Below, in pieces: positions 8,855 through 18,355 of a DNA stretch of 64,000 bases. A model generated the notes under the pieces. The model was not told where the DNA came from, made no database searches, and was given only the letters and a program-made list of their open reading frames with translations. Where the stretch lies: positions 116,314 through 180,313 of the forward strand of contig JADGMX010000017.1 of NCBI GenBank assembly GCA_015234525.1. The letters run 5' to 3'. Every line of letters begins with the position of its first letter. Within the stretch, counting starts at the first letter, position 1. The position numbers were made by a program, and so were the translations under genes. This DNA is from Flavobacterium sp. (GTDB lineage Bacteria; Bacteroidota; Bacteroidia; Flavobacteriales; Flavobacteriaceae).

Positions 8855-10114
8855 ATGCGGAAACGTTTCAATATCTCACTATCGCTTTTCATGCTTTTTT
8901 TCTCAATTCTGACTCAGGCTCAGGCTTTGCGGGAAATTGCGCCACCGTACAACATTAAAACCGTTGCTTTCACCCAAAACAACAACGTGATTGTACCGAT
9001 TTTTTCAATCAACGACTCGTTCACATTTGAGTTCGATGATCTTTTTGGGAACGAGGCAAATTACTATTACGAGATTATTCACTGCAATTATAATTGGACT
9101 AAATCGGAGTTGGCCGAAGCCGAATATTTGCAAGGATTTAAAAGCCAACGAATCCAAAATTATTCGAATTCGTTCAATACGCTTCAGCTTTATTCGCATT
9201 ATACGGTTTCATTTCCGAACCGGTTTACGCAATTTCGGGTGAGCGGAAATTACATGATCAATATTCTGAATGAAGATAAGGAAGTGATTTTGTCCCGACG
9301 GTTTATCGTCTTCGAAGACATTGTGCAAGTTCCGATGCAGATTCGGCGTGCTCGCAATTTAAATGTGATCAACGAAATGCATAATGTTGAATTTTCAATA
9401 AAAACGACCGCATTTACCTTTCAGAACCCGATTCGAAACGTAAAGGTTTTACTGATGCAGAACGGTCGGTTTGACAATGCGATTTACAATGTAAAACCAC
9501 AATATACCATTGGTAACGACTTGATTTATAAATACGATACTGAAACGCAGTTTTATGCCGGAAACGAATTTTTATGGTTTGAGAATAAAGACATCCGTGC
9601 GGCCAATAATCATATCGCGAAAGTTACTTCAAACAGCAATATTTACAACTCGCATTTATACACCACTGAGGCTCGAGCCAATGCAACCTATACCTACGCG
9701 CCCGATATTAACGGCGGCTTTTTACTCAATAATACAGGCGCCGAAAACAACGAGATCGAAGCTGATTACGCCTGGGTTTTCTTTAGTTTATCTGCTCCAA
9801 CATTCTTTGGCAACAAAGATATTTACATCAACGGAATGTTCAATAATTACGCATTGACGCCTGAGAATAAAATGGATTACGATGCAAAACGCGGGATTTA
9901 CGAGAAAGCGATTATGATCAAACAGGGTTTTACCAATTATCAATATGTGATTGCTGATGCAAATGGCAAGATCGACGAGAAAAATGCGATCAACGGCAAT
10001 TTCTATCAAACCGAAAACAATTACTTTGCGCTTGTATACTATCGTGAGAATAATGAGCGATACGATCGGGTGATTGGCAGAGGAAGCGCGAGTTCGTTAA
10101 ATATCACGAATTAG
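8855..10114 (+). CDS. type IX secretion system plug-family protein (DUF5103)
   Basis: 419 residues with a signal peptide ending near ILTQAQA. The body matches the DUF5103 family in its features: an N-terminal domain with YYYEIIHCNYNW, a middle beta domain with FxNPIRNVKVLLMQNGR, and a C-terminal immunoglobulin-like/carbohydrate-binding-like module with KDIYINGMFNNYAL. In Flavobacterium johnsoniae a member of this family is the plug that seals the SprA translocon from the periplasmic side when no cargo is present. Equivalence of this protein is inferred from family resemblance. It is divergent from the M16 peptidase. Confidence 0.82.
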   Translation: MRKRFNISLSLFMLFFSILTQAQALREIAPPYNIKTVAFTQNNNVIVPIFSINDSFTFEFDDLFGNEANYYYEIIHCNYNWTKSELAEAEYLQGFKSQRIQNYSNSFNTLQLYSHYTVSFPNRFTQFRVSGNYMINILNEDKEVILSRRFIVFEDIVQVPMQIRRARNLNVINEMHNVEFSIKTTAFTFQNPIRNVKVLLMQNGRFDNAIYNVKPQYTIGNDLIYKYDTETQFYAGNEFLWFENKDIRAANNHIAKVTSNSNIYNSHLYTTEARANATYTYAPDINGGFLLNNTGAENNEIEADYAWVFFSLSAPTFFGNKDIYINGMFNNYALTPENKMDYDAKRGIYEKAIMIKQGFTNYQYVIADANGKIDEKNAINGNFYQTENNYFALVYYRENNERYDRVIGRGSASSLNITN

Positions 10115-10159
10115 CGGATATTTTAACGAATAATAAAGCGGTGCTGACTTTATATTTAG

Positions 10160-10167
10160 TAAATTTG
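10160..10167 (+). promoter_or_regulatory. -7 box of apaG
   Basis: TAAATTTG matches TAnnTTTG and lies 35 nt before the apaG start codon. Confidence 0.45.
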
Positions 10168-10202
10168 AAATTCGATTTTTTTAAGGTAAAACGCTGTCAG
10201 CC

Positions 10203-10589
10203 ATGGTTTCACAAATTACGAGAGGCATTAAAATTTCGGTTTTGACGAGTTTTGAAGGAACGTACTTCAAAAATTATAAAATACACTTTGCTTTCAGCTA
10301 CGACATTACGATCGAGAATCACTCTAAAGATTCTGTCCAACTAACTTCTCGCCATTGGGAAATATTTGACTCGCTCAATGACCGCGACATTGTTGACGGC
10401 GATGGGGTAATCGGCAAAAAACCTGTTTTGAAACCCGGCGAATCACATTCCTATAGTTCGGGTTGCCTTTTAGCTTCGCCATTTGGCGCGATGAAAGGCT
10501 ATTTCAACATGATTAACTTTACCTCAACAAGAAGCTTCAAAGTGATTGTGCCGACTTTCAGGCTCAGCGCTCCGTTTGCCTTGAACTAG
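10203..10589 (+). CDS. apaG: ApaG domain protein
   Basis: A 128-residue single-domain protein with the ApaG fibronectin-III-like beta sandwich. Typical motifs are FAYDITIENHS-like (FSYDITIENHSKD), LTSRHWEIFDS, GDGVIGKKPVLKPGE and the glycine-rich MKGYFNM segment. Genetic data in enterobacteria link ApaG to cobalt/magnesium efflux, but its biochemical role is unresolved. The stop TAG abuts the stop of the convergent pdeM gene without any gap. Confidence 0.93.
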   Translation: MVSQITRGIKISVLTSFEGTYFKNYKIHFAFSYDITIENHSKDSVQLTSRHWEIFDSLNDRDIVDGDGVIGKKPVLKPGESHSYSSGCLLASPFGAMKGYFNMINFTSTRSFKVIVPTFRLSAPFALN

Positions 10590-11228
10590 TCAGTTTCCGA
10601 TCTTGATTACTTCGTCTTTTGTGATTGCGTAAACCACGTCGAATTCGCTTGGCATCAACTCGTGACTTCCGGTAAATTCGCCGAACGCAGCCATGATCAT
10701 TTGATTTGGCTTCTGAAAAAAACAACAGGTTTTTAGAAACTGCCTGCCCAACCCCCGCAATCGAATGCACGGATGAATATGTCCACAAAAGTTAAATAAG
10801 TTTTCTCGCTCCTGCGGATGATGAGTGAGCAGGAATTTATCATCCGAAATTTCAGAAACCACATCGATTCCTATTTGGTTGTATTGATCCGGATTTAAAA
10901 TATCGTGATTGCCTTCAACTAAGATTACTCTTGCGTTTTGTGCTTTCACCCACGTTTCAAACAATTCCCACTCGCGGTTGATCGAACTGTGAAACAAATC
11001 GCCAAGAAAACACACCGTCTCAGGTTGGAATAATGCGATTACGTTATCTAGCTTTTCGAAATTTTTCAACATCGGATTGGTCGGCACCGCAAAACCAGCT
11101 TTCCTAAAATGCGAAACCTTTCCTAGATGCGCATCGGCAATCATCAGTATTTGTCGGCTGTGCCAAAATATCGCACCAGAACAATGTAGTGTAAATTGTT
11201 CGTTTCGTATGGTTATGTCTAAAGTCAT
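10590..11228 (-). CDS. pdeM: ligase-associated metallophosphoesterase PdeM
   Basis: 212 residues with the calcineurin-like phosphoesterase motifs in order: DAHLGK (DxH, Asp32/His34), LGDLFHS (GD), VEGNHD (GNHD), THHP and CGHIHP (GHxH). This family is called PdeM, the ligase-associated DNA damage response endonuclease, because it is encoded beside the ATP-dependent ligase and Lhr-like helicase, as here. Its ATG overlaps the helicase stop (TAATG), so it is the last gene of the four-gene repair operon. The precise DNA substrate is not established. Confidence 0.9.
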   Translation of the reverse strand: MTLDITIRNEQFTLHCSGAIFWHSRQILMIADAHLGKVSHFRKAGFAVPTNPMLKNFEKLDNVIALFQPETVCFLGDLFHSSINREWELFETWVKAQNARVILVEGNHDILNPDQYNQIGIDVVSEISDDKFLLTHHPQERENLFNFCGHIHPCIRLRGLGRQFLKTCCFFQKPNQMIMAAFGEFTGSHELMPSEFDVVYAITKDEVIKIGN

Positions 11229-13684
11229 TAATCTTTCATGTATGAAGCGGTCATTCGCTTTATCCTGTCGGATAGTTTTTCGCTTGAGAGTTTTTCTCGA
11301 AGTCTATCGGTTATTATCGGAAAACTGAATGGCGTCGGTTTATCGCATTGTTTCCAGACAATCTGCTGATTTTGAATTCGCTCCAACGCTTGAATAAGAC
11401 GACCTTCTTCCAGTTGATGCTCGAATGTTTCGCGATACGCCTGTTGAAACAGCAAATTGTCGGGTTCATACTCACGAAACACCTCAAACAGCAATTGCGC
11501 ACCGCCTTGAAGGTGCTTCGTTTTCACCAATTTTCCAGGGTAGCCGGTAAATACCAACCCTGAAATTACGGCAATGTCTCTAAACTTACGTCTCGCCATC
11601 TCGGTCGAATTCAAACTGATCTGTAAATCGGTATGAACATGCTCGGGCACAAATAACTCGTTGTCTAATACTTGTTGCATGTCGATTTGTTGATCTGATA
11701 ACAATTCGAAACCATAATCGTTGTACGCCAATGAAAATGTAATCGGACTCAACAAACTGATTCGGTAGGCGAACAAACTTGCCAGTGCCTCATGAACAAA
11801 CCTCCCTTCAAATGGATAAAAAATCGCGTGATAGCCTTCCCTTGTTTTAAACGTCTCGATTAAAAATTCATTATCCGAAGGCACGATTGATTCCTTACGT
11901 TGACGCTTGAAAAGTCCGGCGAGCGCAACAAGTTCAGGTGTTTTGCTGGCGAAATTCGCCGCATAAAGTTCCTGCCTTAATAATTCGCTCATTTGTGCCG
12001 ATAAGGTAAGTCGGCCACCTAGCCAACTTGCATGCTTGACCGGTTTACCCGATTCGGCGCGTTTAACCAGAACCTGCATATTTTTAACCTTGTACAGTTC
12101 GAGTTTCTTACCTGCAAAGATAAACACTTCTCCGGGTTGTACTTTTGAAATAAACCACTCTTCGATCGTACCGATAAATCCGCCACCAACGTATTTAACG
12201 CTTAAAACTGCATCGCTGACGATGGTTCCAATTTGCATGCGATGATGCATTGCTGTTGCCCGGTTATTAATTTTAAAAAGCCCGTCTTCTTCAATCTCCA
12301 CCTTTTTATACTCGTCGTAAGCTTGTAAACTCTGACTTCCTTGCGCAATGAAATTCAATATCCACTGCCAATTTTCAGGAGTCATCGTTTGATAACAAAA
12401 CGTACTTTTAACTTCGTCGTAGATTTTATCAGGATAGAATCCGTCTGAAACTGCCAATGTGTTGAGATATTGCACCAGAACATCCCAACTATTCAGATAC
12501 GGAATGCGGTCTTCCACAACCGAATGCTTGGCAGCTTTTTTCAGAGCCGAAGCTTCGATGAGTTCAATGGCGTGGGTGGCCAAAAAATAAATAACGCTTT
12601 CCTTTCCGGGTTGATGTCCGCTTCTTCCTGCGCGCTGCAAAAATCTGGCAACACCTTTCGGACCACCAATCTGAATGATGCTTTCGACCGGAGCGAAGTC
12701 GACACCAAGGTCCAGACTTGAGGTACAAACAACAACCTTGAGCTCTTCGTTTCGTATGGCTTGTTCGACCCATTGTCTTGTTTCGCGACTGATACTTGAA
12801 TGATGCATTGCCATTTCGCCCGCGAATTCCGGATATTTTTCAAGAATCCGCTGAAACCATATCTCACATGCCGATCGGACATTTGTAAAAATCAGCGTGG
12901 TTTTACTCCGTCGAATAATCGGAATTACCTCATCCAACAAGTGCAACCCCATATGACCACGCCATGGATAGGTTTCCATTTTCTCAGGAATGATTGAAAT
13001 GACCTTAATCTTTTTATCGATGTTTGCCCGAATCAAAACCGAATTTTTGTTGGCATCAGAATCCGGGCCGAGCAAAACTTCTCGCGCTTGTTCGAGATTG
13101 CCGATAGTTGCCGAAATTCCCCAGATCCGCATTTTTGGAACAATTGTTTTGAGTCGGGATAAACCAAGTTCGGTTTGGACACCGCGTTTGGTTCCCATCA
13201 GCTCATGCCATTCGTCGACCACAATTGCTGAACAGTTTTTGAAAACTTTTTCATATCCTTTCGACGCCAGTAGCAATTGTAAACTTTCCGGAGTTGTGAT
13301 TAGCAAATCGGGCATTTTGTCTTTTTGGCGCGCACGTTCAGCTTGCGATGTGTCGCCGGAGCGGATCCCGACAGTCATTTCCGGAGCAAGATCAACGGCA
13401 ACTCGTTCAGCTGCTTGTTTGATTTCGACTGATAACGACCGTAGCGGGGTGATCCAAATTGCTTTAATTCCGGCAACTCGTTTGTGCGACGGATTGTTCT
13501 GCAGATAATCCAAAATGATAGGCATCCAAAGTGCGTATGTCTTTCCACTACCGGTGGGAGCGTTCAGCAATCCGTGTTTTCCTTGCAAAAAAGCCGTCCA
13601 GGTTTGTCGTTGAAAAGGAAACGCTTCCCAACCTTGTTTTGAAAACCAAGTGGTTCCGATATCCATCAATTGCTGCCGATTCAT
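11228..13684 (-). CDS. ligase-associated Lhr-like DEXH-box DNA helicase
   Basis: 818 residues. Superfamily 2 helicase motifs are visible: Q-motif region FPFQRQTW, Walker A APTGSGKT (residues 42-49), motif II DEWH, motif III SATIGN, and motif VI QRAGRSGH. After the two RecA domains come a winged-helix/Lhr core and a C-terminal DUF4145-free region of about 300 residues. Lhr-family helicases move 3'-5' on single-stranded DNA. The gene overlaps the ligase gene by 4 nt (ATGA) and pdeM by 1 nt, indicating coupled translation and a role in the same repair pathway. Confidence 0.92.
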   Translation of the reverse strand: MNRQQLMDIGTTWFSKQGWEAFPFQRQTWTAFLQGKHGLLNAPTGSGKTYALWMPIILDYLQNNPSHKRVAGIKAIWITPLRSLSVEIKQAAERVAVDLAPEMTVGIRSGDTSQAERARQKDKMPDLLITTPESLQLLLASKGYEKVFKNCSAIVVDEWHELMGTKRGVQTELGLSRLKTIVPKMRIWGISATIGNLEQAREVLLGPDSDANKNSVLIRANIDKKIKVISIIPEKMETYPWRGHMGLHLLDEVIPIIRRSKTTLIFTNVRSACEIWFQRILEKYPEFAGEMAMHHSSISRETRQWVEQAIRNEELKVVVCTSSLDLGVDFAPVESIIQIGGPKGVARFLQRAGRSGHQPGKESVIYFLATHAIELIEASALKKAAKHSVVEDRIPYLNSWDVLVQYLNTLAVSDGFYPDKIYDEVKSTFCYQTMTPENWQWILNFIAQGSQSLQAYDEYKKVEIEEDGLFKINNRATAMHHRMQIGTIVSDAVLSVKYVGGGFIGTIEEWFISKVQPGEVFIFAGKKLELYKVKNMQVLVKRAESGKPVKHASWLGGRLTLSAQMSELLRQELYAANFASKTPELVALAGLFKRQRKESIVPSDNEFLIETFKTREGYHAIFYPFEGRFVHEALASLFAYRISLLSPITFSLAYNDYGFELLSDQQIDMQQVLDNELFVPEHVHTDLQISLNSTEMARRKFRDIAVISGLVFTGYPGKLVKTKHLQGGAQLLFEVFREYEPDNLLFQQAYRETFEHQLEEGRLIQALERIQNQQIVWKQCDKPTPFSFPIITDRLREKLSSEKLSDRIKRMTASYMKD

Positions 13685-15285
13685 GATACGATTAAACTTT
13701 TGAGATCGTCGATTGTGTTTGCTTCGTCAATTTTTTTGTCGTGTCGCCATCGCAAAATTCTTGGAAATCTTGTCGCGATTCCACTTTTGTGTCGTTTTGA
13801 AAGTGCGACGCCTTCAAATCCGATCTCAAAGACGAGTTTCGGAACCACACTACGAACGGGACCAAATTTTTCTAACGTGTTCTTTTTTATAAAATCGTCG
13901 ACCATGCGGAATTCGGCGTCGGTCAAGCCTGAATATGCCTTTGCAAATGTGACGAGTTCCTGTTCGCCTTTTTCATTTTGTTGCCAAAGTGCAAAAGTAT
14001 AGTCGGTAAATAAATTGGAACGACGACCGTGGCCACGCATCGCATACGTTAAAACCGCATCAATTGTTAAAGGTTCGACTTTCCACTTCCACCAGTCGCC
14101 TTTTTTGCGCCCAACGAGGTATGGAGAATCTTTTCGTTTCAGCATCAGGCCTTCGCTGCAGAGTTCACGTGCACGCAACCGTTCGTTTTCGACTTCTTCC
14201 CAGGTATTGAATGATAGCCGTTCTGAAAGCTGTAGCGGAATATTTTGATCTTTTATTTGCTCATAAAGCTTTTCGAGTAGAATGCGACGATGTTCAAATG
14301 GCTGGTTTCGGATATCTTCACCATTCCATTCGAGCAAATCATAAGCGCGAATGACAACAGGGGTATTTTTAAGTATGGAAGCTGAAACAGTTTTACGGCC
14401 GATCCGGGTTTGGAGTTCGTTAAAACTCCCGGTCTTTCCCTCAATAAAAGGCAAAATCTCTCCATCAATTACAGTTCCGTTTGGAACCACGTTTATGAAC
14501 GACGCAAACTCCGGATATTTATCGGTTACGAGTTCTTCACCGCGGCTCCACACATAAATTTTTCCTTCGCGGATGATGGTTTGCGATCGGATTCCGTCCC
14601 ATTTATGTTCGACGCTCCAATCAGATGCATTTCCCAGGGATGACGGTTCGCCCTCGATTGGATAAGCGAGATAAAACGGATAAGGCCGTGATAGAAATTC
14701 CTGATTTGTTTCATCGATGATTAATTCCTGATACGATATCGTTTCCGGATTCCAATCGCCCATAAGTCGGTACGCCAAGAGATCTTCATCGATTCCGGAT
14801 GCTTTTGAAAGCGCTCGTGTCATCAGTTTTTGGCTGACGCCGATGCGAAAACTTCCCGTGATGAGTTTCGTAAAAACAAAACGTTCGTAGTAGTTTAAAG
14901 CCAACCAATTCTCGTGAAGGTAGGCGCGTTTCTCATCGTCGGTTTTCTTTTTGAGCTGGATCATTTCCTTAAGAAACTCGGTTAATGTCCGATCGGAATG
15001 TTCTTTACTTGCCGGAATAACCAGCGCGATGGTTTCAGCCAAATCGCCAACAATGTGATAGGATTCTTCGAAGAGCCACATCGGAATTTCCGAAAGCTCG
15101 CTTGCCCAGATTCGGAGTAGCGTTGTGTTCACAGGTCGTGGCGGCCGCCGATGAGATAAAAGTGCGATAGTCCAAACTTTATCAGAATCGCCTGCTTTTT
15201 TAAAATACTCGGTCAAGGCGTCGACTTTAACCGAAGTTTTGTTCGAGCCGTCAAGTGTTTTTATAAGTTCGGCAAAATTCTTCAT
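13681..15285 (-). CDS. ATP-dependent DNA ligase (repair cassette type)
   Basis: 534 residues. The N-terminal domain (1-200) is of the DNA_ligase_A_N type. The adenylation domain contains the nucleotide-accepting lysine Lys228 in EHKWDGIRSQ, motif III VIDGEILPF, motif IV EGLMLKRKDSPY and motif V KGDWWKWK. The OB-fold follows (residues about 415-534). It seals nicks using ATP, in contrast to the NAD-dependent replicative LigA that bacteria use for replication. It overlaps both neighbours by 4 nt in ATGA junctions. It is frequently annotated as LigB or LigC-like, so a symbol is withheld. Confidence 0.93.
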   Translation of the reverse strand: MKNFAELIKTLDGSNKTSVKVDALTEYFKKAGDSDKVWTIALLSHRRPPRPVNTTLLRIWASELSEIPMWLFEESYHIVGDLAETIALVIPASKEHSDRTLTEFLKEMIQLKKKTDDEKRAYLHENWLALNYYERFVFTKLITGSFRIGVSQKLMTRALSKASGIDEDLLAYRLMGDWNPETISYQELIIDETNQEFLSRPYPFYLAYPIEGEPSSLGNASDWSVEHKWDGIRSQTIIREGKIYVWSRGEELVTDKYPEFASFINVVPNGTVIDGEILPFIEGKTGSFNELQTRIGRKTVSASILKNTPVVIRAYDLLEWNGEDIRNQPFEHRRILLEKLYEQIKDQNIPLQLSERLSFNTWEEVENERLRARELCSEGLMLKRKDSPYLVGRKKGDWWKWKVEPLTIDAVLTYAMRGHGRRSNLFTDYTFALWQQNEKGEQELVTFAKAYSGLTDAEFRMVDDFIKKNTLEKFGPVRSVVPKLVFEIGFEGVALSKRHKSGIATRFPRILRWRHDKKIDEANTIDDLKSLIVS

Positions 15286-16316
15286 AGCTCTTCGTTATGT
15301 TGGGTTTCGGTGGTTGACGTTCCCATTTCTTCCAATTCGCCTTCGTACTGAGTCACGGCAGTCCGGGCGTCGTAGCCGAGTTCCCGCAGATACCGCGAAA
15401 AGATATCTGAATATCCGTGGGTGGCAATAACGCGTTCGCAGCCAGTTGCTTTGATACTTTCCAGAAGTCCTTGCCAATCGCAGTGGTCGCTTAAAACAAA
15501 ACCCTTGTCTATGGCACGACGTCGGCGCGCACCTCGAAACGCCATCCAACCGCTGGCCGATCCTGTAACGTACGGGGACATTTTCCGGATCCAGGTGCTG
15601 CCATGAGCACTTGGCGGCGCGAGCACGATATTTCCGGCGATTTCTTCCTTTTTTGTTTCGCGGGTAATTCTGATAGTTTCAGGGAAATCGCACATAGGCC
15701 GAAGTACTTCAGTCATATTTTCAACCGCGCCGTGCGTGTAGATCTTTCCGATTGACGGATCGAGATATTTTAAAAGTCGCTGAGCTTTTCCTAACGTATA
15801 ACCAAAAAGCACCGATGTTTTGCCGTCAGCTTTATTATCGGACCACCATTTATTTACTTCGGTCATGACTTCTGTTTGGGGCGTCCATTTAAAGGCAGGA
15901 AGTCCGAACGTACATTCGGTTATGAAGGTGTTGCACTTAACGACTTCATAAGGTGTTGAAATGCCGTCGTCTTCGGTCTTGTAATCGCCGGTAAAGACCC
16001 AGACTTCACCTTTGTATTCCACGCGTACCTGAGCGCTGCCGATAATATGTCCGGCGGGATGAAGCGAAAACTTGACGCCATTGATCGTAAATGTTTCGTT
16101 CCAGTCTTTTCCGGTCACGTTGATAGTTCCCAACCGGTGTTTGATGATGGGCACGTTGAGGTGTTGCGTGATGTAGTTTTGATGGCCGTATCGGGAATGA
16201 TCGGCGTGGCCGTGGGTGATGATCGCATTTTTAACCGCGCGCCAAGGATCGAGGTAGACATCAGCTTGGGTGCAGTAAATTCCGCATTCATTAAAAATCA
16301 GCAAAGGGGTTTGCAT
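15282..16316 (-). CDS. ligase-associated metallo-beta-lactamase-fold exonuclease
   Basis: 344 residues. The metallo-beta-lactamase/beta-CASP signature HGHADHSRYG (HxHxDH) is near residue 35. Later metal ligands lie in PAGHIIGSAQV, FTGDYKTE and SDHCDW, and the C-terminal histidine is in ATHGYSD. Relatives are annotated as ligase-associated DNA damage response exonuclease and resemble SNM1/CPSF-type nucleases. It is the first gene of the repair operon: its stop overlaps the ligase ATG by 4 nt. Activity on DNA ends is inferred from the family. Confidence 0.9.
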   Translation of the reverse strand: MQTPLLIFNECGIYCTQADVYLDPWRAVKNAIITHGHADHSRYGHQNYITQHLNVPIIKHRLGTINVTGKDWNETFTINGVKFSLHPAGHIIGSAQVRVEYKGEVWVFTGDYKTEDDGISTPYEVVKCNTFITECTFGLPAFKWTPQTEVMTEVNKWWSDNKADGKTSVLFGYTLGKAQRLLKYLDPSIGKIYTHGAVENMTEVLRPMCDFPETIRITRETKKEEIAGNIVLAPPSAHGSTWIRKMSPYVTGSASGWMAFRGARRRRAIDKGFVLSDHCDWQGLLESIKATGCERVIATHGYSDIFSRYLRELGYDARTAVTQYEGELEEMGTSTTETQHNEEL

Positions 16317-16436
16317 AAATCTTTTCTTAAAACTACGATTTAGGTATTGGAGTTAAAAACTTGTTGTCAGAATTTTAACGATTGTACTTTGGATAGCTGG
16401 CGGCATTAAAAAGTTTAATATCTGCGACATAGTTTG

Positions 16437-16444
16437 TACTTTTG
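16437..16444 (+). promoter_or_regulatory. probable pruA promoter -7 box
   Basis: TACTTTTG is an exact TAnnTTTG match. TTTA at 16414-16417, one base off the -33 consensus TTTG, lies exactly 19 nt upstream. Transcription from here would place structured element copy b in the 5' leader of pruA. Confidence 0.55.
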
Positions 16445-16455
16445 TGAAAAGCCAT

Positions 16456-16555
16456 AGCCCCGATTGAAGCGGAAATCCTTTTTTACTTTCTATCAGTTAA
16501 TTGTTAGTCATTTAGCTGAAGTAAAAAAGATTGAAGTGGAAAGCGGGAAATAGCT
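16456..16555 (+). ncRNA. conserved structured element, copy b (type A), in pruA leader
   Basis: The outer stem AGC-CCCG (16456-16462) pairs with CGGG (16544-16547) and AGCT (16552-16555). This is a compensatory change relative to the CCTG/CAGG of the other type A copies. The inner hairpin has a perfect 11-bp stem, CTTTTTTACTT (16478-16488) with AAGTAAAAAAG (16519-16529). Conserved GAAGCGG and ATCC precede it and GAT follows it. It starts 12 nt after the promoter box and ends 30 nt before the pruA ATG. Confidence 0.65.
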
Positions 16556-16585
16556 TCAAATACTAATAATTACAAAAATACTCTT

Positions 16586-18214
16586 ATGTTAAAAGGATTT
16601 TTTAATGTGCCAAAGGCGGTTAATGAGCCGGTAAAATCGTATGCGCCGGGTTCTCCGGAGAAGGATGCTGTTTTGGCTGAATATAAAAAAATGTGGAACG
16701 AGAAGGTTGATATGCCGATGTACATTGGCGGTAAGGAAATCCGGACCGGGAACACTAAAAACATGACTCCGCCGCATGATCACAAGCATGTTGTCGGGCA
16801 ATATCACATGGCTGAGAAGTCGCATGTTGAAGACGCCATTGCTGCTGCTTTGGCTGCAAAACCGAGATGGGAAGCGCTACCGTGGGAACAACGCGCTGCA
16901 ATTTTCCTGAAAGCTGCTGAGCTTATTGCCGGGCCTTACCGCGCGAAAATCAATGCGGCAACTATGATTGGACAGTCGAAAAATGTATATCAGGCTGAAA
17001 TTGATTCGGCTTGTGAGCTTATCGACTTTTTGAGATACAACGTCGAGTTCATGACGCAGATTTACACGGACCAGCCGGCGTCGAATTCGGATGTTTGGAA
17101 CCGTTTGGAATACCGACCGCTTGAAGGTTTTGTGTATGCCATTACGCCTTTCAACTTTACAGCTATTGCCGGAAACTTGCCTGCGAGCGCAGCAATGATG
17201 GGGAACGTTGTGGTTTGGAAACCTGCTGACAAGCAAGCGTATTCTGCAAAAGTAATTATGGACGTATTTCACGAAGCCGGTCTTCCCGATGGCGTAATCA
17301 ACGTGGTGATGGGAAGCGCGGCGATGATTACCGAAACATTATTGGCGAGCCGCGATTTTGCTGGCGTTCACTTTACGGGATCGACAGCGGTATTTCAGGA
17401 TATCTGGAAAAAGATCGGAACAAACATTCACCATTACAAATCGTATCCAAGAATCGTTGGTGAAACCGGCGGTAAGGATTACATCATTGCGCATCCAAGT
17501 GCAAATGTGAAACAAGTGGTTGCAAATATTGTTCGCGGTGCGTTTGAATATCAGGGACAAAAATGTTCAGCAGCGTCAAGAGCTTACATTCCGCAGAGCA
17601 TGTGGGGCGAATTGCAAAAGCAATTGATCAGTGAAGTAAAGACCTTGAAGATGGGCGCTCCGGATGATTTCGGAAACTTTATAACGGCGGTTATTCACGA
17701 GACCTCATTTGACAAACTGGCAAAATACATTGATGAGGCAAAAGCTGACAGCGATGCTGAGATTATAGTTGGAGGTGGTTATGATAAATCGAAAGGTTAC
17801 TTTATTGAGCCTACTGTTATCGTGACAAAAAATCCGCGTTACAATACGATGTGTACCGAACTTTTTGGTCCGGTCCTGACTATTTATGTCTATGAAGATG
17901 ACAAGTGGGAAGAAATGCTGACCACGGCAGATGAAACTACGGATTACGCATTAACAGGAGCTATTTTTGCGCGCGATCGGTATGCGATTTCACAAGCGAC
18001 ATATATTCTTCGTAATTCGGCCGGAAACTTCTACATCAACGACAAACCTACGGGAGCTGTGGTTGGAATGCAGCCATTTGGTGGGGCTAGAGCTTCGGGA
18101 ACGAATGACAAAGCCGGATCGGCGCTTAATTTATTGCGTTGGGTTTCGCCGCGAACGATTAAAGAGACCTTTGTGACGGCAGAGGATTACAGATATCCTT
18201 TTTTAGGAAATTAA
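16586..18214 (+). CDS. pruA: L-glutamate gamma-semialdehyde dehydrogenase
   Basis: 542 residues. Oxidises glutamate semialdehyde/pyrroline-5-carboxylate to glutamate with NAD, the second step of proline catabolism. Aldehyde dehydrogenase motifs are clear: the NAD-binding FTGSTAVF, the general base in GETGGKD, the nucleophilic cysteine in YQGQKCSAASRAY, and the C-terminal PFGGARASGTNDKAG. Length and N-terminus match the single-domain P5CDH1 type. No proline dehydrogenase is adjacent. The leader carries structured element copy b, which makes cis-regulation possible but unproven. Confidence 0.95.
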   Translation: MLKGFFNVPKAVNEPVKSYAPGSPEKDAVLAEYKKMWNEKVDMPMYIGGKEIRTGNTKNMTPPHDHKHVVGQYHMAEKSHVEDAIAAALAAKPRWEALPWEQRAAIFLKAAELIAGPYRAKINAATMIGQSKNVYQAEIDSACELIDFLRYNVEFMTQIYTDQPASNSDVWNRLEYRPLEGFVYAITPFNFTAIAGNLPASAAMMGNVVVWKPADKQAYSAKVIMDVFHEAGLPDGVINVVMGSAAMITETLLASRDFAGVHFTGSTAVFQDIWKKIGTNIHHYKSYPRIVGETGGKDYIIAHPSANVKQVVANIVRGAFEYQGQKCSAASRAYIPQSMWGELQKQLISEVKTLKMGAPDDFGNFITAVIHETSFDKLAKYIDEAKADSDAEIIVGGGYDKSKGYFIEPTVIVTKNPRYNTMCTELFGPVLTIYVYEDDKWEEMLTTADETTDYALTGAIFARDRYAISQATYILRNSAGNFYINDKPTGAVVGMQPFGGARASGTNDKAGSALNLLRWVSPRTIKETFVTAEDYRYPFLGN

Positions 18215-18220
18215 ATATTA

Positions 18221-18252
18221 AAGAGCCAGCTATTTAGCTGGCTCTTTTTTTG
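18221..18252 (+). terminator. terminator after pruA
   Basis: An 11-bp perfect stem, AAGAGCCAGCT (18221-18231) with AGCTGGCTCTT (18236-18246), followed by a T run. It lies 6 nt after the pruA stop. Confidence 0.88.
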
Positions 18253-18271
18253 GGGGAAATTGATTTGATTG

Positions 18272-18355
18272 GCCACTTCGCCTTCTCGAGCTCGTGCCTG
18301 CCATCACCTACGTTTTTTTTCTTGCTTCGTTTTAATGCTTCGCCAGTTCGCCTTC
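18272..18355. repeat. short direct repeat GCCASTTCGCCTTC in the pruA-rsmG gap
   Basis: GCCACTTCGCCTTC (18272-18285) recurs as GCCAGTTCGCCTTC (18342-18355), differing at one base, 70 nt apart on the same strand. The rest of the 140-nt gap between the pruA terminator and the rsmG stop shows no gene, hairpin or promoter that I can recognise. Confidence 0.5.

Noticed and set aside
12990..13508. Open plus-strand frame of 172 residues
   Set aside because: Antisense to the Lhr-like helicase gene, with no recognisable domain or promoter.
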